Source: Rhabdobacter roseus (GTDB lineage Bacteria; Bacteroidota; Bacteroidia; Cytophagales; Spirosomataceae). Taken from it: 60,939 bases of DNA. Position 1 is the first letter of the stretch; every line of letters starts with the position of its first letter. A model generated the notes under the pieces. That model made no database searches. It worked only from the letters and a program-made list of their open reading frames with translations, and had not been told where the DNA came from. The translations under genes and the position numbers were made by a program. This document shows positions 18,191-27,900 of this stretch, in pieces. The stretch spans positions 1 through 60,939 of the forward strand of contig NZ_JACHGF010000020.1 of assembly GCF_014202275.1 (NCBI RefSeq), given 5' to 3'.

Positions 18191-21100
18191 TTAAAATGCC
18201 ACATTCATGGTAAAACCGTAGGTACGGTAGGGAGGTACCTGCCGGAAGCTCACGTAGCCGTCGGTGTTGTTGTAAAGGTACTCGGGGTCGCCGTGGTCGT
18301 TGTCCTTGTGGCGAATGATAAAGAGATTCGTAGCTACGAAGCCAATGGTGGCTTCACTAATGACTTTTTGTCGACCCAGCAACGCCTTCGGTAGCGAGTA
18401 GCTCAGGTTGAGCTCCCGCAGCTTGAAGAAATCGGCCTTGGCCATGGTGTTGCTTTGAACCTGGCCCTGGCGGTTCCAGAAGGCCCGGTCGGCGCTGGAG
18501 GTTTTGAGGGTCGTATTTTCGGTATACACTCCTTCGGAGGTTTCAATGACGGAGTTGGGCCATACAAAGGGCTGGCGACCGTTGTATGCCGTGGCCGGAT
18601 GGGTACCTGAAGAGTACATGGCGGGCACGATTTCGGAGTAGAGCCAGCCGCCCATGCGCCAGTCGAACTGCATCCCGAGGCTAAATCCTTTGTAGTTGAG
18701 CTGGGTACTTATTCCCATCAAATAAGGCGGTATCAAGGTACCTACCGTGTCGGGGTTGGCGGCAATGCGCGGGTCGCCGGTCCGGGCATCGACTACCACG
18801 CGGCCCTGCGGATCGCGCACGTAGTCCGATACCAGCAGCGTGGGGTACTGCCGACCCAGGATGGCGTACGACTGCCGGAAGTTCTGGCGGGACGTAGCGC
18901 CGTCGTAGAGTTCTTTTACCTGGGTGTTAATGTGGGTAAAGGTAGCGCCCACGTTCCATTTGAGGGCGGAGGTACGTACCACGTCGCCGTTGAGGCCCAG
19001 TTCTACCACGCTGTTGGTCATGCGGCCGGCGTTGATGTAGGCCGTATTGTAGCCCGTAGCGCGCGAAACGTTGGCGTTGAAAATCTGCCCCTTGGAGTCG
19101 GAGAAAACGTAGGTACCTTCAAAGTTCAGGCGGTTGTTGAACAGGCCCAGTTGCAAGCCCGTCTCAAACGACGTCACAAACTCGGGCTTGATGTTGGGGT
19201 TGGGGTTGGTGAGGCTAGGGTAGAAGCCCACCAGGCCACCGAAGGGAAAGCCGTTGCTCTGCGCGTAAGGGTTGTTGAGCTGGTAGGGCGTGAGCGTTAC
19301 GTTGCCCGTTTTGTTCCAGGAAGCGTACAGTTTGGCAAACGAAACCTGGCTGCTTTTCTGGAGGAAATCCAGCGCCTCGCTGGCGATGAAGGAGGCGCTT
19401 ACGCCGGGGTAGAAGTAGGAGCGGTTTTCGGGACTCAGTACCGACACCCAGTCGTTGCGGCCCGTCAGCGTCAGGAACAGGTAGTTGTCATAGCCCGCCG
19501 TAAATTCGCCGTAAGCCGCCGCCGTGCGGTACTGCGTGAGCGCCACGCTGCCGTTGAGCTCGCCCACGCGACTGCCTGGATTGAATACATCGGGATACAG
19601 CAGGTTGCTGGCCCCAATGCTGGTGGTTTTCCGGCTATCCAGGCGCAGGTTCTGGCCCACAAGCAGGCGGGTACTTACTTTGCCAAAATCTTTGTTGAAG
19701 GTCAGGATCAGGTCGCTGTTTACCCGGCGGTAGTTGTTGGTACCATCGCTCACGGTCCCGACGGTGTTGCGGGTACCGGGTGCTTCAAATTTGCCCGTCG
19801 TGCTGCGCGTCTCTTCCGAGAGGCTGTACAAGCCTACGCGGTACAACGCCTTAAACCAGGGCGTAAATTGATAATCGAAGTCAATTTTTCCGTTCAGCAC
19901 CTGCTGCTGCGTTTGGTCGCGGATGTTGTCTATCAGAAAGTACGGATTCCGGATCCAGCTTCCCTGCGGCGTAAAGTAGTTGAGCGGGTTGCCCGGCGAA
20001 AGCGGGTCGCGCCAGTCTTTCATCATGCCGAAGTCGAAGTTGGCCGGGTACCGATAGGCACCGATCCAGGGACCATCGGGCGTCGTGTTCTTTTTGAAAT
20101 GAATGTAGTTGACGTTGTAAGTCGTGTTCAGTTTGCCAAATTGCCGCGCGCCGTTGAAGCGCAAGTTGATCCGGTCACTTTCGTCTTGGGGAATTATTCC
20201 CTTGATTTTGACGTACTGCGCCGACAGAAAGTAGGTACTTCGCTCGTCGCCACCCGAGAAGGACACGTCGTTTTGCTGGTTGACGCCCGTTTGAAATAAA
20301 TCCAGGCGGGCATCCGTATCGCGGGCGGCGTAGCGCAGCTGAGGCTGGGTACCGTCGGGCAGCGGAAGACCGAAGTTTCGCATCGACCCATCGAAGCGGT
20401 CGCCCCAGGACTCAAACTGTACCGGATCGTACACACCATTGACTCCCTGCCCAAATTCGGACTGGTACTTGGGCAGCAGGTACACTTGCGAGAACGTGGT
20501 GGTGTTGCTGATCTTCACCACGCCCCGGCCTTGCTTGCCCGACTTGGTGGTGATCATCAGGGCCCCGTTGACGCCTTCCGAGCCGTAGAGGGCGGCGGCG
20601 TTGGCCCCTTTCAGTACCGTAATGCTCTCGATGTCGTTGGGATTGAGCCGGGCAATGTCCGGTACGGGCATGCCGTCTACCACGTAGATGGGCTCGTTGG
20701 CCCCGCGGCCGTCAATCCCGGCCGAGCGGCTCAGGGAGCGGTTGCCGCGCAGGGTGATCTGAACGGCCGGATCTACCTTACTGTCGTACATGTTGATGCG
20801 CAGGCCGGATACTTTGCTGCTCAAACCAAAAATAGGATTGATGGTTTTGGCCTGGTTCAGCGATTCGTCGCTCACAATCTGCGCGCTCGCACCAAGCTCC
20901 CGCGCCGAGCGCTTAATGCCCAGTGCTCCCGTCACGATCAGTTCCGAAAGCTGATTGAAATTTTCCTTAAGATTAACCGTGAGGGGTTGGCTAAGGCTTT
21001 CAATGACGATCTCCTGCGCCGTGTAGCCAATGAACGATACCACGAGGGTTTGTCCGGCGTTGGCCGGAAGCCTAAACCGTCCTTCCTGATCGGAGGTGGT

Positions 21101-21256
21101 ACCTACGTTGGTACCTTTGATGGTGACAGCCGCTCCCGGAAGTACCTCTCCCGTTTGTTCGTCAACCACTTTACCTCGTAGGCCGCGCTCCTGAGCTTGA
21201 ATTGTACTTAAGCCGCCGAGGTAGATCAAGAAGGCAATTAGTAATTTTTTATGCAT
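18191..21256 (-). CDS. SusC/RagA-type TonB-dependent outer-membrane transporter
   Basis: A 1021-residue outer-membrane receptor. It has a signal peptide (1-21), a carboxypeptidase-D-like regulatory domain (about 25-98, GLRGKVVDEQTGEVLPGA), a TonB-box region, a plug domain (about 115-235, EPIYVVDGMPVPD and LKGANAAALYGSEG) and a 22-strand barrel ending in a terminal Phe (GFTMNVAF). It imports a ligand with energy from TonB-ExbBD together with the adjacent SusD. It is divergent from an AraC/PchR-like regulator with a 99-base gap holding a -7 box and a palindrome. Confidence 0.95.
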   Translation of the reverse strand: MHKKLLIAFLIYLGGLSTIQAQERGLRGKVVDEQTGEVLPGAAVTIKGTNVGTTSDQEGRFRLPANAGQTLVVSFIGYTAQEIVIESLSQPLTVNLKENFNQLSELIVTGALGIKRSARELGASAQIVSDESLNQAKTINPIFGLSSKVSGLRINMYDSKVDPAVQITLRGNRSLSRSAGIDGRGANEPIYVVDGMPVPDIARLNPNDIESITVLKGANAAALYGSEGVNGALMITTKSGKQGRGVVKISNTTTFSQVYLLPKYQSEFGQGVNGVYDPVQFESWGDRFDGSMRNFGLPLPDGTQPQLRYAARDTDARLDLFQTGVNQQNDVSFSGGDERSTYFLSAQYVKIKGIIPQDESDRINLRFNGARQFGKLNTTYNVNYIHFKKNTTPDGPWIGAYRYPANFDFGMMKDWRDPLSPGNPLNYFTPQGSWIRNPYFLIDNIRDQTQQQVLNGKIDFDYQFTPWFKALYRVGLYSLSEETRSTTGKFEAPGTRNTVGTVSDGTNNYRRVNSDLILTFNKDFGKVSTRLLVGQNLRLDSRKTTSIGASNLLYPDVFNPGSRVGELNGSVALTQYRTAAAYGEFTAGYDNYLFLTLTGRNDWVSVLSPENRSYFYPGVSASFIASEALDFLQKSSQVSFAKLYASWNKTGNVTLTPYQLNNPYAQSNGFPFGGLVGFYPSLTNPNPNIKPEFVTSFETGLQLGLFNNRLNFEGTYVFSDSKGQIFNANVSRATGYNTAYINAGRMTNSVVELGLNGDVVRTSALKWNVGATFTHINTQVKELYDGATSRQNFRQSYAILGRQYPTLLVSDYVRDPQGRVVVDARTGDPRIAANPDTVGTLIPPYLMGISTQLNYKGFSLGMQFDWRMGGWLYSEIVPAMYSSGTHPATAYNGRQPFVWPNSVIETSEGVYTENTTLKTSSADRAFWNRQGQVQSNTMAKADFFKLRELNLSYSLPKALLGRQKVISEATIGFVATNLFIIRHKDNDHGDPEYLYNNTDGYVSFRQVPPYRTYGFTMNVAF

Positions 21257-21290
21257 GATTCGGTTGCTATGTTAATAGAAAAAGAAGCTT

Positions 21291-21315
21291 TTTATTTATA
21301 AATTGTCTAAATAAA
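21291..21315. promoter_or_regulatory. Candidate operator upstream of susC
   Basis: An inverted repeat TTTATTTA-N9-TAAATAAA lies in the gap between susC and the araC-type gene. It sits just downstream of the transcription start implied by the -7 box at 21328-21335. The right half, GTCTAAATAAA, resembles metal-regulator half sites of the TTTAGAC type. A metalloregulator or the divergent AraC protein could bind here; the regulator is not shown by the sequence. Confidence 0.4.
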
Positions 21316-21327
21316 CTTAATTTCGTG

Positions 21328-21335
21328 CAAAGATA
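21328..21335 (-). promoter_or_regulatory. -7 element for susC
   Basis: TATCTTTG on the minus strand matches TAnnTTTG exactly, 72 bases upstream of the susC ATG. No convincing TTG -33 element is spaced 19-21 bases above it, as may happen at an activator-dependent promoter. Confidence 0.5.
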
Positions 21336-21355
21336 TTCGCAGAAACGTTTTAGAA

Positions 21356-22390
21356 ATGACGTATCAAGGAGAATCACTAACGCGAAAAGGAGAAATTGAA
21401 CGAATCAAGAAAGCGGGTGAGCCGTTGGTGCAATCCTACTGTGCGTCGCGCCTGGAGAAGGGAATAGACATCTTGGTGGAAAACACGAATACCATCCAGG
21501 AGGCTGACGCCGAGGGAAGTACCTACGATTTAATTACGAAAGGCATCCATCTGTCATATACGAATCAGCGCCTCTTGCAATCCAAAAGTACCCTGATCGA
21601 GTACTGCGAACCCGTGGTTCAGCTGCATTTTTCGGTTCGCTGTAGCAGCGAATACCGGGCCCTGGGCCAGAGCCGTCCCTTCGCTACTTTTGCGCCCTGC
21701 CAGCATAATCTATTGATCCTGCCCCCCTTTACGTTGGATTTGGCCTGGGAGCCCCACCAGCACCTCGAGCTTTTTAGTATCAATATAGCGCCGTCTCTAT
21801 TCTTTAACTACCTCCCTCCCAGCCACCCCTTTTACCACGCTTTCCGCCAGCATCTAGAGGATAAAGTACCCCGAAGCCTTCGTGAAAACGGCCTGCCCAT
21901 TACGCCCCGGATCAGCACCATTCTGTACGAGCTGCTGCATTGCGAACTGGGAGGGTGCTACAAACGCCTCTTCGTGGAGGCCAAGATCGTGGAGCTGCTG
22001 GCCTTGCAGCTCGGGCAGTACGAGCAGCTAAGTACCTTACCGTCCTGGGGCGATTTAAAAAAGGAAGACGTGGAGAAAATGCATCTGGTACGAGAAACCA
22101 TGCTGGCCAACCTGGACAAAACCTTCTCGTTGAAGGATCTGGCGCATCAGGCAGGTACTAACGAGTATAATCTAAAAAGCCATTTCAAACGCGTATTTGG
22201 CAATACCGTGTTTGGGTACCTGCATGAGCACCGGATGGAGCAATCTAAAAAGTTGCTCAGTGAAGGCGAAGAGAAAGTGTCGGAAGTGGCCCGCCTGATG
22301 GGCTACAAGCACGCCACGCATTTTACGGTGGCCTTTAAGAAGCACTTCGGTTTTTTACCCCATAAAATCAGGGCGGGTCTCGGCGACTGA
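21356..22390 (+). CDS. AraC-family regulator, PchR-like
   Basis: A 344-residue transcription factor. The C-terminal two helix-turn-helix AraC domain spans about 250-340 (SLKDLAHQAG, then VSEVARLMGYKHATHFTVAFKKHFG). The linker segment NEYNLKSHFKRVFGNTVFGYLHEHRM is nearly the pattern of PchR-type regulators, which sense siderophores. The N-terminal domain is unassigned and could bind the imported ligand. Its divergence from susC implies that it activates the susCD locus. Confidence 0.88.
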   Translation: MTYQGESLTRKGEIERIKKAGEPLVQSYCASRLEKGIDILVENTNTIQEADAEGSTYDLITKGIHLSYTNQRLLQSKSTLIEYCEPVVQLHFSVRCSSEYRALGQSRPFATFAPCQHNLLILPPFTLDLAWEPHQHLELFSINIAPSLFFNYLPPSHPFYHAFRQHLEDKVPRSLRENGLPITPRISTILYELLHCELGGCYKRLFVEAKIVELLALQLGQYEQLSTLPSWGDLKKEDVEKMHLVRETMLANLDKTFSLKDLAHQAGTNEYNLKSHFKRVFGNTVFGYLHEHRMEQSKKLLSEGEEKVSEVARLMGYKHATHFTVAFKKHFGFLPHKIRAGLGD

Positions 22391-22551
22391 CCCATCGGCT
22401 ACTCCCAGCCAACGATAGAGCTAAGAAAAGCCATAGGCGCGGTGTAGTAGGTAGGCTGGCGTTGTTTCGTGAGTACAGAGTATTGAAATGAGAGGTTCTT
22501 GTACTTCCTGGTCCAACAAATATCGGAAAGGTACCTGGGTACTTGTGGTTA

Positions 22552-22591
22552 TAAAAAAAGCAGGAGTTGATGGAGACTCCTGCTTTTTTTG
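22552..22591. terminator. Bidirectional terminator between araC-type gene and dipeptidase
   Basis: The stem GCAGGAGT/ACTCCTGC (22560-22567 with 22576-22583) is flanked by seven A and seven T, so it works on both strands. It serves the convergent regulator and dipeptidase genes. Confidence 0.85.
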
Positions 22592-22608
22592 GTAAGTAGT
22601 TAGAGTAC

Positions 22609-23976
22609 TTATTCCGCCTTTTTCAACGCCGCGTAGTGCTTGTAGAAGAGCGGGATGGTTTCGATGCCTTTGTAGTAGTTAAAAAGCCCGTAGCTTTCGT
22701 TGGGCGAGTGCAGCGCGTCGATGTCGAGCCCGAAGCCCATCAAGACGCTCTTAACGCCCAGCTCCTGCTCAAACAGCGCCACGATGGGGATACTTCCGCC
22801 GCCGCGGGTCGGGATAGGTTTTTTACCAAAGGCTTCTTCCATGGCGCGCGAAGCCGCTTCGTACTCCACGGAGTCGGTGGGATTCACGTAGGGCAGGCCG
22901 CCGTGGTGAGGTTTCACTTTTACCTTCACAGAAGCCGGAGCGATGGATTCAAAATGCCGGGTAAAGAGCGCCTCGATTTCCTTGTCAGTTTGGTTTGGTA
23001 CCAAGCGCATGGAAATTTTGGCGAAAGCTTTGGCCGGAAGTACCGTTTTGGCCCCTTCACCCGTGTAGCCACCCCAGATTCCGTTCACATCCAGCGTAGG
23101 CCGGATGGAGGTACGTTCGATGGTCGTGTAGCCCGCTTCGCCCATGACCTCGTCGATGCCCAGGTCTTTTTGGTAAGCGTCCAGATCAAAGGGCGCCTCG
23201 TTCATTGCTTTACGCGCTTCGTCCGAAAGTACCTCCACGTTGTCGTAGAAGCCCGGGATGGTAATGTGCCCGTTTTCGTCCTTGAGCGAAGCGATCATGT
23301 CGCAAAGTACGTTGATGGGATTAGCCACGGCCCCGCCGTACACGCCCGAATGCAGGTCGCGGTTGGCGCCCACTACCTCTACTTCCAGGTAGGTAAGGCC
23401 CCGCAGGCCTACCTCAATCGAAGGTACATCGTTGGCAATGATGCTCGTATCCGAAATCAGGATGGTATCGCAGGCGAGCATGTCGCGGTGCTGCTTCACA
23501 AACTCGCCCAGGTGATCGGAGCCTACTTCTTCCTCGCCCTCAATCATGATCTTAACGTTGCAGTGGAGGCTATGCGTTGCCAGCATGAATTCCAACGCCT
23601 TGATGTGCATGTAAAACTGCCCTTTGTCATCGCAGGCTCCCCGGGCGTAGATCCGGTCGTTCTTGATCACGGGCTCGAAGGGCGGAGAGTCCCAGAGCTC
23701 GTACGGATCGGCGGGCTGTACATCGTAGTGGCCGTATACCAGCACCGTCGGGGCAGCAGGGTCCACCATTTTTTCGCCATACACAATGGGGTGGCCGGGC
23801 GTTTCGTAGATTTTAACCGAGTCGGCCCCGGCGTCCTGGATGCGGTCACGGACGTACTCGGCGGCCCGGCGGACGTCGGCCTTAAATTTCGAGTCGGCAC
23901 TGACCGACGGAATGCGCAGGAGCTCCAGCAGTTCGTTCAGAAAGCGGTCGCGGTGTTGGTCCAGGTAGTTGGTCAT
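22609..23976 (-). CDS. M20 family metallo-dipeptidase
   Basis: A 455-residue di-zinc peptidase of the M20/CNDP-like family. Metal and catalytic positions are visible: VYGHYDVQPADP (His83, Asp85), ARGACDDKGQ (Asp116), EGEEEVGS (Glu149/150), and the late ALHSPNE histidine. An inserted dimerisation domain occupies about 190-390. No signal peptide is seen, so it should hydrolyse dipeptides in the cytoplasm. It has its own terminator and probably its own promoter. Confidence 0.92.
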   Translation of the reverse strand: MTNYLDQHRDRFLNELLELLRIPSVSADSKFKADVRRAAEYVRDRIQDAGADSVKIYETPGHPIVYGEKMVDPAAPTVLVYGHYDVQPADPYELWDSPPFEPVIKNDRIYARGACDDKGQFYMHIKALEFMLATHSLHCNVKIMIEGEEEVGSDHLGEFVKQHRDMLACDTILISDTSIIANDVPSIEVGLRGLTYLEVEVVGANRDLHSGVYGGAVANPINVLCDMIASLKDENGHITIPGFYDNVEVLSDEARKAMNEAPFDLDAYQKDLGIDEVMGEAGYTTIERTSIRPTLDVNGIWGGYTGEGAKTVLPAKAFAKISMRLVPNQTDKEIEALFTRHFESIAPASVKVKVKPHHGGLPYVNPTDSVEYEAASRAMEEAFGKKPIPTRGGGSIPIVALFEQELGVKSVLMGFGLDIDALHSPNESYGLFNYYKGIETIPLFYKHYAALKKAE

Positions 23977-24075
23977 AGATAAAGCGGTTTGTCAGATGAA
24001 AGCGAGGGGTACCTTTTTCGGAAAAGTACCTGCCTGTAAAGTACCTTGTCGCAAGGGGTACTTCACGGCCCGAAG

Positions 24076-24112
24076 TTAAAAAGAAAAGCCCGAAGGCCAT
24101 ACGGCCTTCGGG
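24076..24112 (-). terminator. Terminator after plsY
   Basis: The 10-bp perfect stem CCCGAAGGCC/GGCCTTCGGG (24089-24098 with 24103-24112) has a 4-base loop and is followed on the minus strand by CTTTTCTTTTT. The gap upstream of the dipeptidase also holds four GTAC palindromes at 24008-24064. Confidence 0.85.
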
Positions 24113-24136
24113 ACTCACAGATAATATAGATAAGGT

Positions 24137-24787
24137 TTACTGGTCTCTTTTTGAATTGCGGAAAATATTGACCCGGCTTTCGTTGCCTTTTAGCAGCCGG
24201 ACGATGTTTTTCTGATGGGTAAAAACAACAAGCAAAAACATGGCAAAGCCGAAGGCCACCAGCAAGGGATCGGGCTGGCCAAAAACGCCCAGCAGCGAAA
24301 GTACCGGAAAGGCCAGCGTAGCCAGAATCGAGCTCAGCGAAACGTACTGCGAGGCAATCAGCGTCAGGATAAAAATGGTAATACACACCAGCGCTAGCTC
24401 CGAATGAACCGCCAGGACCATCCCCAGCAAGGTAGCTACGCCTTTGCCTCCTTTGAAGCGCACAAAAACCGGGAAAATATGACCCACGATGGCGATGATC
24501 CCAAAGATAATCTTGTAAGTAAGTACCTCGGAGTCGCCAATGGCATTGAAGTAGTAAAGCAGCGGTGCCAGGCAGGTAGCCGTCCAGCCTTTGAGCACAT
24601 CAATCAACATCACGATGGTACCCGCTCTTTTGCCAAGTACCCTGAAGGTATTGGTAGCGCCGGCATTGCCGCTGCCGAGTCGACGTACATCGACCCCAAA
24701 ATAGCCGATCCCATACCATACGGAGGTAGGAATAGAACCTAACAAGTAGGCAAACAAAATGGTAATACTAAATAAGGCAACGCTCAT
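24137..24787 (-). CDS. plsY: Acyl-phosphate:glycerol-3-phosphate acyltransferase PlsY
   Basis: A 216-residue polytopic inner-membrane enzyme that makes lysophosphatidic acid, the first committed step of phospholipid synthesis, using acyl-phosphate. All three PlsY motifs are present: GSIPTSVWYG near the N-terminus, RRLGSGNAGATNTFRVLG, and VRFKGGKGVATLLG. Length and about five membrane helices are normal. The partner plsX is not in the window. Confidence 0.96.
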   Translation of the reverse strand: MSVALFSITILFAYLLGSIPTSVWYGIGYFGVDVRRLGSGNAGATNTFRVLGKRAGTIVMLIDVLKGWTATCLAPLLYYFNAIGDSEVLTYKIIFGIIAIVGHIFPVFVRFKGGKGVATLLGMVLAVHSELALVCITIFILTLIASQYVSLSSILATLAFPVLSLLGVFGQPDPLLVAFGFAMFLLVVFTHQKNIVRLLKGNESRVNIFRNSKRDQ

Positions 24788-24937
24788 TGTTGGATATTAT
24801 CAATAAAAATTTGACTTGTTTGGGGCACTTTTACTCAAAAATACAACTCTTCCCGGACTTTGCAAGTGTGGGTACCCGCTACCCCTAACATTGACTCGCC
24901 AAAATTAATTCATAACAATAATTTAACTATTTGATAA

Positions 24938-27900
24938 TCAAAAGCCTTCCTGGGTTTCAGCGGCCTTTTTGGTCGTTTTCTTCTTGGTGTCTTTTTTCTC
25001 CGCCGCTTTGACGAGCTTCGCTTTTTTAAGCGCTGGTTGGTAAAAATCGTAGAAGCGATCCGTAAACATGGCCTTTTCTTCAAAGCCCAGGGAAATCAGT
25101 TCCATGTCTTTGGTTTTAGCGTTTTTGGATTTGGCCAAAAGCTGATCGTTAAAATCAACCAGTGAAGACACCACCCCCAGCTGCTTTTGGGAGTAATCAA
25201 AATAGTACCACACGTCGGGCGAGACTTCCAGGTACAAGCTGAACTCATCGCCCCGGTCGCTGCGCCGAATCTCCAGCATGCCTTCCATCTGGGCGTTGAT
25301 GTCATGGCGGCCCAGGTTGGATACGCCGATCGGCCCCGAGGAGAAGTACGCTCCGTGTATCTCCGACCAGCGAAGGTCTACGTTGGAAAGTACTATAGGC
25401 GCATCCAGCGTGGCCGATGCTTCGTAAAGAGGCTTGTAGCCCGCCGCGGTCTTGGTCAGGTAGTCGTCGGCTCCTTTTTGGCCAATGAGTACGGCCAGCT
25501 TTGTGTTCAGGCGGGTGGGGTCATCTTCGGCCGCGTCGCTGTTCTGTTCGTCCAGGTTGGTTTGGACTATTTTGGCTGCCAGCTCCGGCAATACCGGCGT
25601 GAGCGCGGGCAGGTTCATGAGCAGCAGGGTGTTGAAGTCAAAGCGCAGGCTGTCTACCTGTGCATCCACCGTACCGGCAGCCGTGAGCCAGTCGGCGGCC
25701 ACGAGCTTCAGCGGACCGGCAAAGGTAGCGGTGCCTTTCTGGTCGTTGAAAGTAAAGGCGCGGGCTTCGTTGACGAGCCCATCCGCGCCGGGCGGTGGCA
25801 AAATCCGGAAGGCTTTGCTTTCTTCGTCAAAACGCAAGGTACCTTCGGCGGTAAAAATATCCTGGTCGCGACTGTACTCCTTGGGCGACAAAAAGCTCAG
25901 GTACATGCCGCCACTCGGGCGGTAGTGCAGGCCGGCAAACAGAGGCTGCTCAACCTCGTTTCTAAGATTTTTATCTACTTTAATGGTCAGGATTTCGCCG
26001 GGGGCTTCCTTGTACACAATCCACGAACTGGTCAAATCGGGCCGCGGCTTGAGCATAGGCCGGATGTACCCGTCCAGCTGCAGCGAAGGCTCGTAGGCAA
26101 TCAGGCGCACGCCGCCCTTAAACTGCATCCGGGGCGAAAGAACCAGCTTGTCGTCCTCCCGGACTTCCGCCCGGGCGGTAGTGTAGTAGGTAGTACCCGC
26201 CGGTTGGGTACTTGGGGCCGACTTGGCGCGACGGCTGGCGGTCACTTCGGGTGCGCCCAGCTCGCGCAGTTCGAAGTTCTCCATCTTGATGTTGAAGGTA
26301 TCCTTGCGCGCCGTGATGTACTGGTAGGTAGCCGAGCCCTCAAAACGGTTGCGGGAGGTGATCCGGATGTCGGCATTGCGCAGCCGGTGCGAACTGTTGA
26401 GGGTATCGATCTCGATCCGGGCATTTTTGAAGGCGTTCATTTCGCCGTTTTTCTTCACGCTCACTACACCCTTGTCGGGGATAATCTTCACGTCGGCGGT
26501 GCGGATGTAAGGTACCCCGCTGATGCTCAGCATCATTTTCTCTACTTCGTACACGGCCGCCGAGCCGTTAAAAGTAAGCCCTTCCTGCTCCGGGGCGGTG
26601 GAGGTGAAGGTAGACGTTTTGACGTCGCCCTTCATGGCAATGCTTTTCTTATTGATGTCCCAGCGCGCTTTACTGATGGAAGTACGGTAGGCCGCGTAGG
26701 GAAACTCCAGGCTGGACGAGTCGGCTCCGAAGCCCGTGGCGTTGGTAGCCAGCTCTACCTGGCCTTTGGCCACGTTGAAGTCGACGTCCACGTTGCGGCC
26801 CAGCAGAATGGAGCGGAACGACTGCTGCTGCCCGTCCGTAATGGTAAACTGGGATTGGTTGGCCACAAAGCCTTCTTTGTTAAACTTGATGTCCTGCGAG
26901 CGGAGCTCCGAGTCGGACCGCTTGAGGTGTCCGTAGCCGTATAGCCCCGACGAACGCAGCAGCAGCCCGCCTTCCAGCTTGGAGCTGCCGTTGTAAAAGT
27001 TGAAGGAGTTGCCCTTGGAAAGGATCAACATGCTGTCGGTTTTGGGAATCCAGCGCAGCGAGTAGTTTTTCAACTCTACCTTCGGAAAGTACCCCTTGCC
27101 GATCGTCGCTTCTTTGATGCTGGCTTCGGCTCCCGAGGCCACCAGCGAGTCGGAGGTAAAGAGCATTTTTTCGGTAGGTAGCGTGGCCGACAAGTGCGAA
27201 AGTACCCCCGAGGCCCGTAGCCCTTTGTTGTCCATTACCAGCGGGTCCGTAAATTTCACCGTCGCCTGGCCGTTGTATACTTTCACGTCCCCGCTGGGCT
27301 TGTACTCAAAGCCCAGCGAATTATCTTCCATGCTTTTGAGGGTGGTCTTGATGGGCGGCAGCATACCGTCGGAGTTAAAAGTACCCACAAAGGCCACGTC
27401 GCGGCGGTCGAGGCTGTCGTAGTCGAGCTTGGGTATTTTGAAGAAAACGCTTTGGTCGTAAAGGATCGGGCTGCGGATGGGCTGGTCAAAGAATACCGTC
27501 ATGCCTTCCGGTACCACTAGCCGGGGCGATTTCGTACCCTTCTGTTTTCCGGATTTATTCTTCGGGTCGTTTAGGTAAAAAGTACCCCCTTTTTCGTACT
27601 TGACGTGACCACCTACCTCACCCGAGAGGCCTTTGGCGTACTTTTCCTGGGGCGTGAAGGTGATTGAATCGACCTGGTTGAGGTTGACAAAGAACTGATC
27701 GTAATTAAATTTTAAGTCACGACCCGCAAAGCGGAAGTTGGCCGACTTCATCTGGCCGTTGAGCGTAAAATCCCGGTTGCGCCCAATCACCACCTGCTTG
27801 TCGGAGGGGGTTGCAATAATTTTGAGTGAATCACTAACCACAAAGCGCTCCACGCCCCGCACCGTCAGGAGGGTATCTTTCAGGTTGATGGTAGCGTTGG

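Noticed and set aside
18932-20299. Open frame of 455 codons on the + strand opposite susC.
   Set aside because: Antisense shadow of a clear TonB-dependent transporter with no recognisable protein pattern.
22636-23982. Open frame of 448 codons on the + strand opposite the M20 dipeptidase.
   Set aside because: It is antisense to a well-supported enzyme. High-GC codons remove stop codons from the opposite strand, and the translation has no domain or signal peptide.
25187-26944. Open frame of 585 codons on the + strand opposite the very large secreted protein.
   Set aside because: The minus-strand frame has a signal peptide and 1560 codons without a stop; the + frame is low-complexity and lacks any motif.
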